A DNA stretch of 64,000 bases from Pseudomonas sivasensis (GCF_013778505.1 NZ_JAAOWU010000003.1:515622-579621); one strand, 5' to 3'; positions 17,987 to 27,800 are shown, numbered from the stretch's first letter. A program made the numbers and translations. Notes: a model not told the origin generated them from the letters alone.

Positions 17987-18424
17987 CTATTGAGCCAGGC
18001 GAGCTTTCAAGCTGGCGACTTCTGCTTCAAGTTCACGCACTCGTTCGCGGGCCTCAAATTCAACGCTGACGTCCTTCTGGATGCCGATGTAATAGGTGAG
18101 CTGATCCGCCTCGTTAAAAGCCGGAGTAATCGACAGCTCATTCCAGAAGGCACTACCGTCCTTACGATAGTTGCGAATGATTTGCCGGCAGGGCTCATGC
18201 ATTTTTATCGCCTCTCGGATAACAGCCAAGCCCGCTTGGTCTCGGTCTTCACCCTGCAGGAAGCGGCAGTCCTGATACAGAATTTCGTCAACGCTGTATC
18301 CCGTCAGGCGCTGAAAGGCAGGATTAGCGTAGATCAGGATGTTCTCATCGCCTTCTTGCTCGGCAATTACAATGCCATCATTCGAAGTTTCAACCATCAG
18401 TTTCATCAGTTCTGCGTCGATCAT
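17987..18424 (-). CDS. Short LOV blue-light photoreceptor (copy 2)
   Basis: A 145-residue LOV protein almost identical to the one at 10692-11129; differences include L7M, D59E, T63A, V102A, S127R and the last residue. Reactive Cys53 in QDCRFLQGEDRDQ is kept, as is the C-terminal helix (ARERVRELEAEVASLKARLAQ). The DNA similarity extends beyond the gene on both sides (about 17929-18510 versus 10631-11215), so the duplication is recent. It is probably functional. Confidence 0.9.
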   Translation of the reverse strand: MIDAELMKLMVETSNDGIVIAEQEGDENILIYANPAFQRLTGYSVDEILYQDCRFLQGEDRDQAGLAVIREAIKMHEPCRQIIRNYRKDGSAFWNELSITPAFNEADQLTYYIGIQKDVSVEFEARERVRELEAEVASLKARLAQ

Positions 18425-18730
18425 TTTCAGATCCCGGTGAATTTCACATCATTCTAGGATAACTTGCGGGTTATGAGCGTTTTCGAGATCTTTTGAAAAT
18501 ATCTCTATGACTACCACGGACGCACTGCCGCATAAGAGCGCATGGAAATGGTGGGGGCGCTGCAAGAACCAAGTAGATGATTGATGGAGCGAAGGTGCAC
18601 AGGCTTCGCTACAACGTCCCGTTCAACAGGTCAGCGCTGCAGTCATTTAGTCCACGTTGCCATCAATATCTCGCCCAAGCGGGGCTTTTGGGCCTACAGT
18701 CTTGAGTCTCGCTCACTGCAAGGAATACAA

Positions 18731-19192
18731 ATGAACGTGTTGCCTTCAACCTCTCCGCCAAAGCACGTCAGCCTGCTGGGTTATGGCGGTCTGTTGCCGT
18801 TTATTTTTCTGGCGCTGCTGATCCCGTTCTCTCTCGACTATCGGACGTTGTTTGAGAATGCGCTTGTCAACTATGGCGCAGTCATCCTGAGCTTCGTTGG
18901 AGCCTTGCACTGGGGCTTCGCTATGACCGTAGACATGAGTGCCAAGCAGTGTCGTGACCGGTTTATCTGGAGTGTCATTCCTGCGCTTATTGCTTGGATT
19001 GCCACATTACTACCAATGCCATTGGGTTGCTTGCTGTTGGTCATCGGCTTAGTTGCCCAACTCCGGCAGGATAGGCAACTGTTGCGGGTTGTGAGCTTGC
19101 CCGCCTGGTACCTGCCGATGCGCTTACGGCTTACCCTCGTGGCGAGCGCTTGCTTGATGCTTGCCGCGATGGTTGAGGTGCTTAATTCATGA
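18731..19192 (+). CDS. DUF3429 inner-membrane protein
   Basis: A 153-residue membrane protein of the DUF3429 family. About five hydrophobic segments are visible, and the conserved block NYGAVILSFVGALHWGFAM lies near residues 54-72. The ATG at 18731 follows AAGGAATACAA; a longer frame to 18581 has no ribosome binding site. Family members are often found near photolyase-type or unknown genes in gammaproteobacteria; the function is not established. Confidence 0.82.
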   Translation: MNVLPSTSPPKHVSLLGYGGLLPFIFLALLIPFSLDYRTLFENALVNYGAVILSFVGALHWGFAMTVDMSAKQCRDRFIWSVIPALIAWIATLLPMPLGCLLLVIGLVAQLRQDRQLLRVVSLPAWYLPMRLRLTLVASACLMLAAMVEVLNS

Positions 19193-19452
19193 AGCCTCTT
19201 GTGCCCCGCTCGTTGCCCCTGACTTTGCGACGTCTAACCTGGCCGTACGCCGGTGTGATACCGATTGGTAACTAAGTGCCGACCGCGACTTCTGGCGTAC
19301 GCCACCTGTGAATTTACTGTTGCTGCATCTTAAGGCAGGGAAGTTTGTATCTGTTGAACGAGAAGCTGAAGATGCGCGTGAAGAAGTGTTTTACAGCTAC
19401 AGAGGATAAATCTGCACTCATGCTAGCGCGGAGGTGCAGATATCTGCTGCTG

Positions 19453-19548
19453 AGGCAAGCGGAGCGCGCAGGCGTGATGGATGGAAGCCCGGTAGGGCCG
19501 AGACACGAAGTGGCTCGGTGCACGACAGCCGTCCCCAGCGGGGCACGT
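19453..19548 (+). ncRNA. Structured ~100-bp repeat, copy 1 (radC-RNA-like)
   Basis: One of five + strand copies sharing CAAGCGGAGCGCGCAGG, GATGGAAGCCC, GGGCCGAGAC, GGCTCGGT and CACGACAGCC, and ending in a GC hairpin (here CCCC-AGC-GGGG). Stems differ in sequence between copies but keep pairing, as expected for RNA. I believe it resembles the radC RNA motif, which precedes mobile-element genes, but this is from memory. Copy 1 has no + strand gene downstream; only a remnant on the opposite strand follows. Confidence 0.55.
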
Positions 19549-19576
19549 CCAAGAACTACCTGTCCGGCTATAGGTA

Positions 19577-19655
19577 TAGGCCTACAACATTCGATGTAGG
19601 TTCTGATGCCCCCACGTAGAGAGGAGAGCAATAGGATCAGCACCGTAGCGGCCAT
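19577..19655 (-). pseudogene. C-terminal scrap of a second phosphatase-linked domain
   Basis: Minus-strand translation gives RYGADPIALLSTWGHQNLHRML and a stop, matching the end of the intact gene just upstream (RFGTDPVALLSTWEHQTLERML). Only about 25 codons remain. It is a tandem remnant lying between repeat copy 1 and the intact gene. Confidence 0.72.
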
Positions 19656-19669
19656 AAAGCGGTCGCTAA

Positions 19670-20812
19670 TCACAACTCCTTCAACATCCGCTCTAGTGTC
19701 TGATGCTCCCATGTGCTGAGCAGTGCAACTGGATCAGTGCCAAAGCGATCCCCGGAGTCAAACGACCAGTGTCGCCCATCTGGACTGACGCATTGTTCAC
19801 AGTAGTCGAGCTGATCGCAGTCGTTGTAAATCGATATCTCCCAACCGTCTACATTGATCTGGAAGTGGCCGGCATAAATCTCGTCCCACGATTCATGACC
19901 CACCTTACTCATGACGGTTCGACCGAAAATCACCTCCCTAAGTACGTTGGATACCTCTCTTGCTGAGAGCTCAGCCGCAGTGTTTTCGCTAACGCTACCT
20001 ACCTGGGATGAACGAGCTGCCGCTCTGGCCTCTTTCAGCCTTTGCTCAGCGTACATAGCCGGATCATCGTCTGGCAGCGGGTAGCCTGCAGCCGATAGGG
20101 CCTGGGCCCGCTCCTCAATCACCAGGCGCTCGGGATCGCGAACCGCTTGGTAGGATCTGCCTGGTACGCGTTGAGTTACGCCAATTCGCAACTCCCCAGG
20201 ACTTACTCTCCAGCCGGCATCGTCTGGGTGCTTGGTAAGGTTGTAACCAGAGCAGTTAGGCACGTGATTAGTGATCTCGTACTCTCGCCATTCGGCCATA
20301 GCTTGACCGTCAATCTTCTGTGGCCTGCACTCAATCAGCCAAGCCACCGCATTGATGAGTTGCCCGTGTGAAAACACGGCGACCTCCTGGGCAGGATGCT
20401 CTGCAATTCTATCTAAAAAAGACTGAGCTCTAGATATAAAGTCCAGGAATGACTCGGCGCCTTCACCATCCGTGAACGCTGGGTCTGACTTAGCCCAGTA
20501 TTCCTCCACCCAAGCTCGTCTCTGGGCAACGGTGGTGTTGATACACCGTGCAGGTTCAAGGTAGGTGAACTCGTGAATGGGCCATATTTCAAACGGCACT
20601 GAAGGAAAAGCAGCCACTGTCTGCATTGCAGTTGCTTGCGCTCGGGAGAACGGCGAGGCAACGATCAGATCTGGGGCCTGGGCGAATGCCACGGCCACCA
20701 AGTGCGCTTGTTCAACACCCTTTGGCGTTAGGGGGATGCTCGCATGATCCGAACTGGCTTCTCCAGCGTTCGCGGCGCTTTCCCCGTGGCGAATCAGTCT
20801 GACGTGCTTCAC
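19670..20812 (-). CDS. Histidine phosphatase fused to an unknown C-terminal domain
   Basis: A 380-residue cytoplasmic protein. The N-terminal ~190 residues are a histidine phosphatase domain with the phospho-accepting motif RHGES (His9) and the second histidine in VAVFSHGQLI. After a linker (about 200-275) comes a ~100-residue domain (LSAREVSNVLREVIFGR, DGWEISIYNDCDQLDYC, DPVALLSTWEHQ). I associate it with a domain common in Pseudomonas, possibly DUF7693, but am not sure. The substrate is unknown. Two decayed relatives (2221-2420 and 19577-19655) show that the family has been duplicated here. Confidence 0.85.
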   Translation of the reverse strand: MKHVRLIRHGESAANAGEASSDHASIPLTPKGVEQAHLVAVAFAQAPDLIVASPFSRAQATAMQTVAAFPSVPFEIWPIHEFTYLEPARCINTTVAQRRAWVEEYWAKSDPAFTDGEGAESFLDFISRAQSFLDRIAEHPAQEVAVFSHGQLINAVAWLIECRPQKIDGQAMAEWREYEITNHVPNCSGYNLTKHPDDAGWRVSPGELRIGVTQRVPGRSYQAVRDPERLVIEERAQALSAAGYPLPDDDPAMYAEQRLKEARAAARSSQVGSVSENTAAELSAREVSNVLREVIFGRTVMSKVGHESWDEIYAGHFQINVDGWEISIYNDCDQLDYCEQCVSPDGRHWSFDSGDRFGTDPVALLSTWEHQTLERMLKEL

Positions 20813-20962
20813 CGACCAAATACCCCCACTATTAGAGCCATCCGAACCTGCTCTCTACGCTATGGGCAACACCACAAGTGCCTCCCTTCCCCAAGGATAC
20901 ACCGCAGCCATGAGCACGAAAGACATCACGTAGAGAAAGAGGGATCGCGATAACCTCGAGGT

Positions 20963-21430
20963 TTATGTATTCCAATATTTCTGAACGGTAGTCCGTGCGA
21001 TTCCGAGTTTTTCAGCGATTGTTTTCCGGTCAAAACCTTGCGCTTTCAAGGCTCGAATGTATTCCGCATTAAGCGGCTGCTTTGGCTTTCCCTGGGAACG
21101 CTTGATGAGCTTTCCATCACTGAATTGCTCCTCTACTAACTGCCACCCTCCGGACATCTCGAATTCCCTGATTCGCAACGCAGTACGTTGCAAAGCCTCA
21201 GATGGAAGTTCTTCACCCTGCGCAGCGATGGCAAGAGTGACCATAGTCAAAAGGTCGAGGCCTAAGTAGTCAGCGATCTCGTCCAGTTTCTCCAGCGTCG
21301 GCGTCGTCCTGGCCTGTTCAAGCTTCCCTACATTCGTTCTATGCGTTGCTCCCGCCAGATCCTCGTAACTCAACCCTTGGTGTGCACGGGCTCCGCGTAA
21401 TGCCCCCGCCAGCGCTTCCTTCAGATTCAT
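20963..21430 (-). CDS. HTH regulator with N- and C-terminal DNA-binding motifs
   Basis: A 155-residue protein. An XRE-type helix-turn-helix (LRGARAHQGLSYEDLAGATH, about residues 8-60) is followed by a linker, and at the C-terminus by a second helix-turn-helix of resolvase/Hin style (LNAEYIRALKAQGFDRKTIA, EKLGIARTTVQKYW). The ATG at 21430 is preferred over an upstream frame start at 21472. It is encoded upstream of the phosphatase fusion on the same strand, 150 bases away, and may control it. Confidence 0.8.
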   Translation of the reverse strand: MNLKEALAGALRGARAHQGLSYEDLAGATHRTNVGKLEQARTTPTLEKLDEIADYLGLDLLTMVTLAIAAQGEELPSEALQRTALRIREFEMSGGWQLVEEQFSDGKLIKRSQGKPKQPLNAEYIRALKAQGFDRKTIAEKLGIARTTVQKYWNT

Positions 21431-21727
21431 GAGTCGGATCCCCAAAAGCGAGGATAGAGCCACGGGGAGCATGTTTCGATAAACAGATCATAGTGATATT
21501 ATCGTGTCATTAGGCTCGTCAGGCAGTGGTGATCAAGGCGTCACGGCGTCAGGAGCGATGGTTTGATCAGGAGAGCGGGCTGGTGGGACATGGCTCGGTG
21601 GCCTTGACGCGAGCCGCTCCATAGAGCGTGCATTGAATGGCCTCCGCGTGCCTACCTGCAACCATCATTGAAGGCTTCCTGGCATGAACCGAATGCGTTT
21701 TTTAAGCGAAGGCAGGGATAGGTAGTA

Positions 21728-22285
21728 ATGAAATTTGATTGCGTGAAGTTTTCTGGGAAAGTCGATTACGTTCGGCATACAGATCGTATAAGTGGAGGTT
21801 ATAAGGCTAATGTCAGTATTGATGGGGCCGTGATACCAAAACTACAGCTGACGAATAAGTTCTACGAAGAGCTGGAGGCTGGCGAAAATGTGACGTTGTA
21901 CGGCGTTTTTAAAAACAAAAGAAAAAAAGAAGAAAACGACGGCTTTATATATGGACTTCAGAAAGAGAGTGGCGAAAAAATGTTCGCGACTCATTATAGA
22001 TATCAAGTTCCTATTTTTATGGCATTTACGGCTGCTATAGCTTTTTGTCTGACATTCGTTGCAGGCTGGTTTGCATCGATATTTCCAGTGCTGATGCTCT
22101 TTGGCAAAGATGATCCGAATTACATGTATAACACTACTGTATTTGCGACAATTGAAGCGACTATGGTCGCTGCTTTTTTTCTGTGGCGGGCTTGGCTAAT
22201 GTTCAGCGTTACGGCGGATCCAGAAAGCTGGGAAACCATTGAGCCAGCAACTCTTTCGAGCCGCTTCAGTAAGTTTTATAAGTAA
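21728..22285 (+). CDS. Unknown membrane protein
   Basis: A 185-residue protein I do not recognise. A hydrophilic N-terminal domain rich in beta-type residues (about 1-92) is followed by two hydrophobic segments (about 95-117 and 140-162) and a short tail. Codon use is AT-rich compared with neighbours, hinting at separate origin. It is single, with repeat copy 2 starting about 110 bases after its stop. Confidence 0.65.
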   Translation: MKFDCVKFSGKVDYVRHTDRISGGYKANVSIDGAVIPKLQLTNKFYEELEAGENVTLYGVFKNKRKKEENDGFIYGLQKESGEKMFATHYRYQVPIFMAFTAAIAFCLTFVAGWFASIFPVLMLFGKDDPNYMYNTTVFATIEATMVAAFFLWRAWLMFSVTADPESWETIEPATLSSRFSKFYK

Positions 22286-22391
22286 AAAGGATTGCAGTGG
22301 GTGGGGTATGCGCCACGCTTGCCCCCTTGCTAGAGAGCGCAGTCAGAATCAAGTCTTGCTGCGCAGGACTATTCTTACCGTGCAGTTCAGA

Positions 22392-22492
22392 AGGCAAGCG
22401 GAGCGCGCAGGCGTGTGGGATGGACGCCCGAAGGGCCGAGACGTGCTTGTTACGGCTCGGTTCACGACAGCCCCCGCCGAAGGCGGCACGCC
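22392..22492 (+). ncRNA. Structured ~100-bp repeat, copy 2, leader of a small operon
   Basis: Shares CAAGCGGAGCGCGCAGG, GATGGACGCCC, GGGCCGAGAC, GGCTCGGTTCACGACAGCC with the other copies. The last hairpin is GCCGCC-type (CCCGCCGAAGGCGG). It ends about 32 bases before the start codon at 22525, directly upstream of a strong AAGGAGG site, so it would form the mRNA leader of the following two genes. Confidence 0.6.
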
Positions 22493-22524
22493 AAAACACC
22501 GCTCCTTGTCAAAAGGAGGTTTAA

Positions 22525-22932
22525 ATGACCTGCGATTTACTTCGCGAGCGTGAAAGAACCAGGAGAAGGGTTCTGTGGGCCCTTGCATGCCTCCGTCCTG
22601 GCGATCCCACTGCATCCGAGCTCCTTGCCACCCTTGATGAGCTCGACGACCTAGATCTAAACCCTACGTCCTCTACTCAGAAGCCTCTCGAACTCATTGA
22701 GGTTCGTAATTCTGTCTCGGTGGAGCGTCATCACTCCGGAATCGACATCATCTTGGAACATACCATTCCGCAACCCTGGAGGGAGCGTTTCCATCAGGCA
22801 AGCATCGGGTCGACCAGGTTGGTCGATGGGCCATACGCCTCAGGCTGGGATAAATTCCTGGCGAGTTGGGAAGCAGAGATGCGACACCTGGAGCAGCACC
22901 GGGCCGCAAGAAATAAATCTAAAAAAGACTGA
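22525..22932 (+). CDS. Unknown 135-residue soluble protein
   Basis: I do not recognise this protein. It is soluble and charged, with a helical N-terminus (RERERTRRRVLWALACLRP) and a lysine-rich end (HRAARNKSKKD). The ribosome binding site AAGGAGG is unusually strong. It follows structured repeat copy 2 and lies 12 bases before the next gene, so both form one operon. Confidence 0.6.
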   Translation: MTCDLLRERERTRRRVLWALACLRPGDPTASELLATLDELDDLDLNPTSSTQKPLELIEVRNSVSVERHHSGIDIILEHTIPQPWRERFHQASIGSTRLVDGPYASGWDKFLASWEAEMRHLEQHRAARNKSKKD

Positions 22933-22944
22933 GCGGGTGAGGGC

Positions 22945-23157
22945 ATGGGACAAGACGATGACAAGGTGTACTGCGATATCCAGATGCCGCTAGCCCAAGG
23001 GCGAGAGCTTCTGGAGTTAGTGAATGCACTGCGAGAATCGAAAGCTCATCCGCGTCTCGAAAAAGTCTTCGAGCACATGCAAGACGAACTCAGTACATCC
23101 ATCGATTTCGTTGAAAACCCACCAACCAGGGACTTGTTTTGGCCGACGCACCACTGA
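22945..23157 (+). CDS. Small unknown acidic protein, paralogue of the 47178 gene
   Basis: A 70-residue protein with the pattern VYCDIQMPLAQGRELLELV ... LEKVFEHMQDELSTSIDFVE. A paralogue at 47178-47396 has VYCNVQMPMATGRELSQLV ... LDSVFEEIQYELDSSIEFVE. Both sit behind a copy of the same structured repeat. The family is unknown to me; the shared leader suggests shared control. Confidence 0.68.
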   Translation: MGQDDDKVYCDIQMPLAQGRELLELVNALRESKAHPRLEKVFEHMQDELSTSIDFVENPPTRDLFWPTHH

Positions 23158-23190
23158 ACATCGGCACTAGAGCATCAAGGGGGATAGATG

Positions 23191-23880
23191 CTAAGGCCAG
23201 CGTACTAGCTGAAGCTCCTTGATTCGAATCGCCATCGCAATATCCGAAACCCCAAATTGAACCGAAAGTGGAATTAAATTACGGTTATTGAACCGGGCAC
23301 ACCTTGCCAGCGAAATCTCTCGATCAAGCGAATCCCTTTCTGCGTTCAGAAGCGACCATGGATCTGAAGGGTTGAGGTGGTAACAGGTGGTATCGGTGAA
23401 AGGGAAGGGGCCCTTCATTTGAAATTGAGCAGCAAAAGCATCCAGTAGAAGTCGGGCTGGTATCAAAAAACACGCCGCAAAGTAATCAGCCTCCCTTTCC
23501 TTGGGAGGGCGTTGTCCTCGTGCCGATCCGTCCAAAGGCTTGTCACGATGCATCACCTCATCTTCATGAAGCAAAAAGTGACCGACCTCATGAGCGCCGG
23601 TGAACCGGATCACATTTAGTGGGAATTCGGTGGAAACTGCTATGCGTCGAATCGAGCGATTCATTAAACCAGCAGCCTTGAAGCGCTCTCCCTCTCGCCC
23701 GAACAGTGGAGAGCCCAGGTCAGGAAGGAGCTGGTAATCAAGTCCTAAAATATGGGCCGCGACCTCAGGTGCCAGCATCTGAAATGGCGTCAGGTGTCGG
23801 TTTGGCCATAAGCGTTCTTGGTTGTCCCAAATTTCCTTATGAAGACGATGGGCTGCTTGCTGAATGCTTTCACGGTTCAT
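23191..23880 (-). CDS. ImmA/IrrE-type metallopeptidase
   Basis: A 229-residue zinc peptidase of the ImmA/IrrE family, which cleaves phage or element repressors to relieve repression. The zinc motif HEVGH lies in GAHEVGHFLLHE, with the downstream acidic residue in EREADYFAACFLIP, both typical. I chose the ATG at 23880; an ATG five codons upstream (23895) is also possible and lies against the operator-like repeat. No separate cI-type repressor is adjacent, so its target is unclear. Confidence 0.85.
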   Translation of the reverse strand: MNRESIQQAAHRLHKEIWDNQERLWPNRHLTPFQMLAPEVAAHILGLDYQLLPDLGSPLFGREGERFKAAGLMNRSIRRIAVSTEFPLNVIRFTGAHEVGHFLLHEDEVMHRDKPLDGSARGQRPPKEREADYFAACFLIPARLLLDAFAAQFQMKGPFPFTDTTCYHLNPSDPWSLLNAERDSLDREISLARCARFNNRNLIPLSVQFGVSDIAMAIRIKELQLVRWP

Positions 23881-23888
23881 AGCTTTGT

Positions 23889-23936
23889 GCACCATATGAT
23901 GTGCTATTTTAGCATCCTATGCACCATATGTAGTGT
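23889..23936. promoter_or_regulatory. Twin operator-like palindromes upstream of ImmA gene
   Basis: Two copies of GCAC-N8-GTGY with the same core (GCACCATATG) lie 32 bases apart, about three helical turns, at 23889-23904 and 23921-23936. A TAAAAT-like sequence lies between them on the minus strand. This fits a repressor pair covering the promoter of the peptidase gene. Confidence 0.55.
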
Positions 23937-24069
23937 TGTCAACGACCTGTAATGCCAGGGTAATGTCGGGGTAAAGAGGCGAGTGGGCTCCCGGTACTCG
24001 TGCGCTGGTTACTCCAGCCCAGAACCCATTCCGGTGCCTTTTCTGTTGCGATCCAGACTAGCGACTACC

Positions 24070-24555
24070 CTAGCTCAAGGTTTGCGTTCGCAGCCACGCT
24101 TTCACTTTTTGCCATCGGCCCACCTCGGAAAGCTTTGACCTTCCTGTATCTAGAATCTCAAGCAGTCGCTGTCTCTCCGCACGAGAGGGAAACCAATCAT
24201 CAATCTCGACGCTGCAGTGGATAGACTCGCTCAGTGCCCATTTCACGATCATGTCCGCAGCGGCTCTGTAGTGATCTGCCATGAACAGACGATAGCCATC
24301 CACAGACCAGCCGCGCTCCGCCAGCTCATCGGTCATGTCGATGATGCCCATGTCGCCAAAGTAGCCGGTAGTGTCAGGATAATGGATCCCCGCCAACGAC
24401 ACCTTGGCCACCCCTGATTCTCGATCAAAATAGGAAAGGAAATGCCATCCACCGGTGGTGCTTCCAGGATGTGGAAAATTGATGGCGGCCTTGCCTGTTA
24501 TGTAGTTTTCGCGGGATGCGCGTTTGAGGTCAAAGTCGAAGAGTGGCCTGTTCAT
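24070..24555 (-). CDS. Unknown 161-residue protein, third family member
   Basis: Full-length relative of the genes at 7696-8172 and 17154-17629 (MNRPLFDFDLKRASR, GSTTGGWHFLSYFDR, KVSLAGIHYPDTTGYFGD). The ATG at 24555 aligns with the other members; a GTG at 24573 would add six residues. Unlike the other two copies it has no small helical partner gene and no LOV gene nearby. Function is unknown. Confidence 0.75.
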   Translation of the reverse strand: MNRPLFDFDLKRASRENYITGKAAINFPHPGSTTGGWHFLSYFDRESGVAKVSLAGIHYPDTTGYFGDMGIIDMTDELAERGWSVDGYRLFMADHYRAAADMIVKWALSESIHCSVEIDDWFPSRAERQRLLEILDTGRSKLSEVGRWQKVKAWLRTQTLS

Positions 24556-24863
24556 GGGCAAGCTTGCCTCCACGGGTAAGCTAAAAAACGTCAGACATGC
24601 CTCTCCACGTCAAAAGTAATTAGCGGTATTAGCTGCGACGATACCTGAAGTATCGATAGATTCTTTGTCCAGCGGACAATGACGACGATTCAGGCACGGT
24701 AGCCACATCCTATTTAGTAGGTGTGTGCAAGAGGCAAGAGTGACCAAAGGCTCATTACGCGGCTGACGAGACGCGCTATCATCGCGCCATTAGCTCAATC
24801 GGGGCTCCCTTGACCTGGCATTCGCCTGCACCCCCATGGGCACTGAGACAAGGATGTTTGCGC

Positions 24864-27800
24864 GTGGACGAACTCGTTCAGCATGTCACCTTACCAGCAG
24901 AACCGAAGCTGAAAGAGCTCAAGATCCTCGCTACGCTGGTGTCAAAGCTCAACCTGGCAGACTTCCAGAACGCAATCCCAGTGATCCATGAGCTGCGTCT
25001 CGCGAATGAAACTGGCGAGTGCTATCTCAATGCTACGTTGACTCTGACATCCTCGCCCGAAGTGTTGAAGCGGAAGAGCTGGCGTATTGAGGAGATTGCA
25101 ACAGAGTCGTTTCGAACCCTTCCTGGTCTCGATCTTGTGCTGGATGGGCCCTTGCTCAGCAGGTTGACTGAAGCTGAAATGTCTACGTTCCTCTTCGTCC
25201 TTGAAGCCGATTGCAAGGAGGCTGAAGGAGGGCACAAAGTTATTGCGCAACTGGAGCAAGTCGTTGAGCTGCTACCTCGGAACCAGTGGGGTGGATTGCG
25301 TCATATCCCGGAAATGACGGCTGCGTTCGTTCAACCAAACGATCCAGCGGTAGAGCGTGTTCTCAAGCAGGCTGCCGAGTTGCTTCGTTTGAGCGAAAAA
25401 TCTCCTGCACTGGATGGTTATGCCGGTGGCCCTAAGCGAGCATGGCAGCTTGCTTCAGCCGCGTGGGGTGCTGTTGCTCGGATGAAACTTGACTACTCAT
25501 TGCCGCCGGCCAGTTTCGAACAGTTCGGTCAGAAAGTGCGAAGCCCTAGCCAGATTGCCGATTCTGGCCTAGCAACCTGTATGGATTTGACCCTATTCCT
25601 GTGTGCAGCGCTGGAGCAGATCGGCCTTAACCCTGTCATCGTGTTTACTAAAGGCCATGCGTATGCAGGGGTTTGGCTGAAGCCTGAAGAGTTCACCACT
25701 ACACTCATCGACGATGTCACGACAGTGCGTAAAAGAGTGAAGCTCAAAGAGCTAGCTCTGTTTGAAACTACGTTGCTTACTCAGCCATCAATCCCGTCGT
25801 TTGGATATGCAGTCGAACGTGGAGCCAAGCAGATTGACGAGGATGCTGAGGCCGAGTTCGAGATGCTGCTTGATGTTCGACGTGCTCGACTTCAACGTAT
25901 CAAGCCCTTGGCCAGCTCCGAGGCTCAGATTGCCCGGGTTGTAACAGGCGAGTCGAGCGAGGCGCCTTTTCTTCTAATTGATGATGGTGACGATATTCCC
26001 GACGAAATGGTGAATATCGAAATCGAAGACATCGCTAAGCTCAATCCAAAAGATAGGTTGGAGCGATGGCAGCGCAAGCTGCTTGATCTCTCGCTACGTA
26101 ACAACCTGCTCAATTTCAAATATGGCAAGAGAGCTCTCAAGCTTGAGGCGCCGGATCCTGGAGCACTCGAAGATATTCTCGCCAGCGGGCAGTCTCTGAA
26201 GCTTTTGACCCGCCCAGACCTCATGGATGGGGCAGACCCGCGTGAGAAAGAAATTTACGAGCAGCGTGAGCGTGAGGATGTTCGCCGGCGTCACGCTGAG
26301 GATGCCCTGAAGCGTCGAGAGGTTTTTGTCGCTCTAACCTCTCGCGAGATGGATGCGCGCTTGACCGAGCTCTATCGCGGCGCTCGTACCGCTTTGCAAG
26401 AGGGCGGAGCTAACATATTGTTTCTCGCTGTTGGCTTTTTGAGGTGGACGCGCGAAGACAAAGGGGGACAGAAATACAGCGCACCTCTGTTGCTCATCCC
26501 TGTCAGCCTTGAGCGTAAAAGTGCACGTTCAGGTTTTTCAATTGTGCTCCATGATGAGGAGCCTTGCTTCAATCCAACTCTCATCGAAATGCTTCGGCAG
26601 GATTTCCAGTTAGGCTTAGGGACATTGGAAAGTGAGCTTCCTCGAGATGAATCGGGGTTGGATATTGTCGGGATTTGGCGGCGAGTAGGTCACGCTATTA
26701 AAGACATTTCAGGATGGGAGTTATCTGAAGAAGTTACCCTAGCCATGTTCTCGTTTGCCAAGTATCTAATGTGGAAAGACCTGTCAGAAAACGCTAGCCA
26801 CTTGCGGCAGAGTCCAGTCGTCCAGCATCTTCTCGACACCCCAAGGGATTCCTTTGCATCTGATACGCCTTTCCCGGATGCCAGATTCCTTGATCGTGAA
26901 TACGGCCCAGCAGATGTGTTCTGCCCGTTGCCGTCAGACTCCTCCCAGCTCGCCGCCGTGATGGCTGCGTCCAAGGGAAAAGATTTTGTGCTTATCGGCC
27001 CACCCGGTACCGGTAAAAGCCAGACAATTTCTAACATGATCGCCCAGTCAATTGCTCAGGGTCGACGCGTATTGTTTGTCTCCGAGAAGATCGCTGCCCT
27101 GGACGTTGTCTACAGACGGCTCCGTGAGATCGGTCTTGGAGAGTTCTGTCTCGAGATTCACTCCAGCAAAGCGCGCAAAGCGGACGTACTAGCCCAACTG
27201 CAATCAGCTTGGGAAGCCAAGGGAGAGATTGACACGCAAGCTTGGGAGGTTGAGGCGCAGAGGCTCGCTTCTATCAGAGATAGTTTGAATATCTACGTTG
27301 AGCGATTGCACAACCGGTATCGCAATGGGTACACCGTGTTTGACGCGATCGGTACGGTCACCTCCGGTACTGACGAGCCGGTAGCTCCATTGAGTTGGAT
27401 ATCTCCTGAAATCCATGACCAGAAGGCAATGCTGGAAATTCGCGAGATTGGTGACCGCCTAGAGGTCAACGCTCAAGAGGTGGGGTATGAACACCTAGGC
27501 AAGCATTCACTTTCCGGAATCGGGCAGTCGGAATGGTCGCCCCATTGGACGCAACAGTTTTTGCAGGCTTCTCGTGATGTTCTGCCTGCGGTTCTTGATG
27601 CCCAAAAAGCTGCTGACGGGTTTATTGAGTTTGCAGGGTTGCCAGCAGTTCCTCATACACCTTCGGCTCTTCAAGGGTTGTCAGCTCTATCTTTGGTGCT
27701 TCCGACTGCTGCCGGCCATGACTGGCGCTTCGCCTTGCTGCCAAGCGCCCGATCGATCGCGCAGCGTCTAACCGATGGGTGTAATTGGATTGAGGAGCAC

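Noticed and set aside
24780..24850. tRNA-like string ATTAGCTCAATCGGGG
   Set aside because: It resembles a D-arm start, but no anticodon arm, T-arm or acceptor pairing follows.
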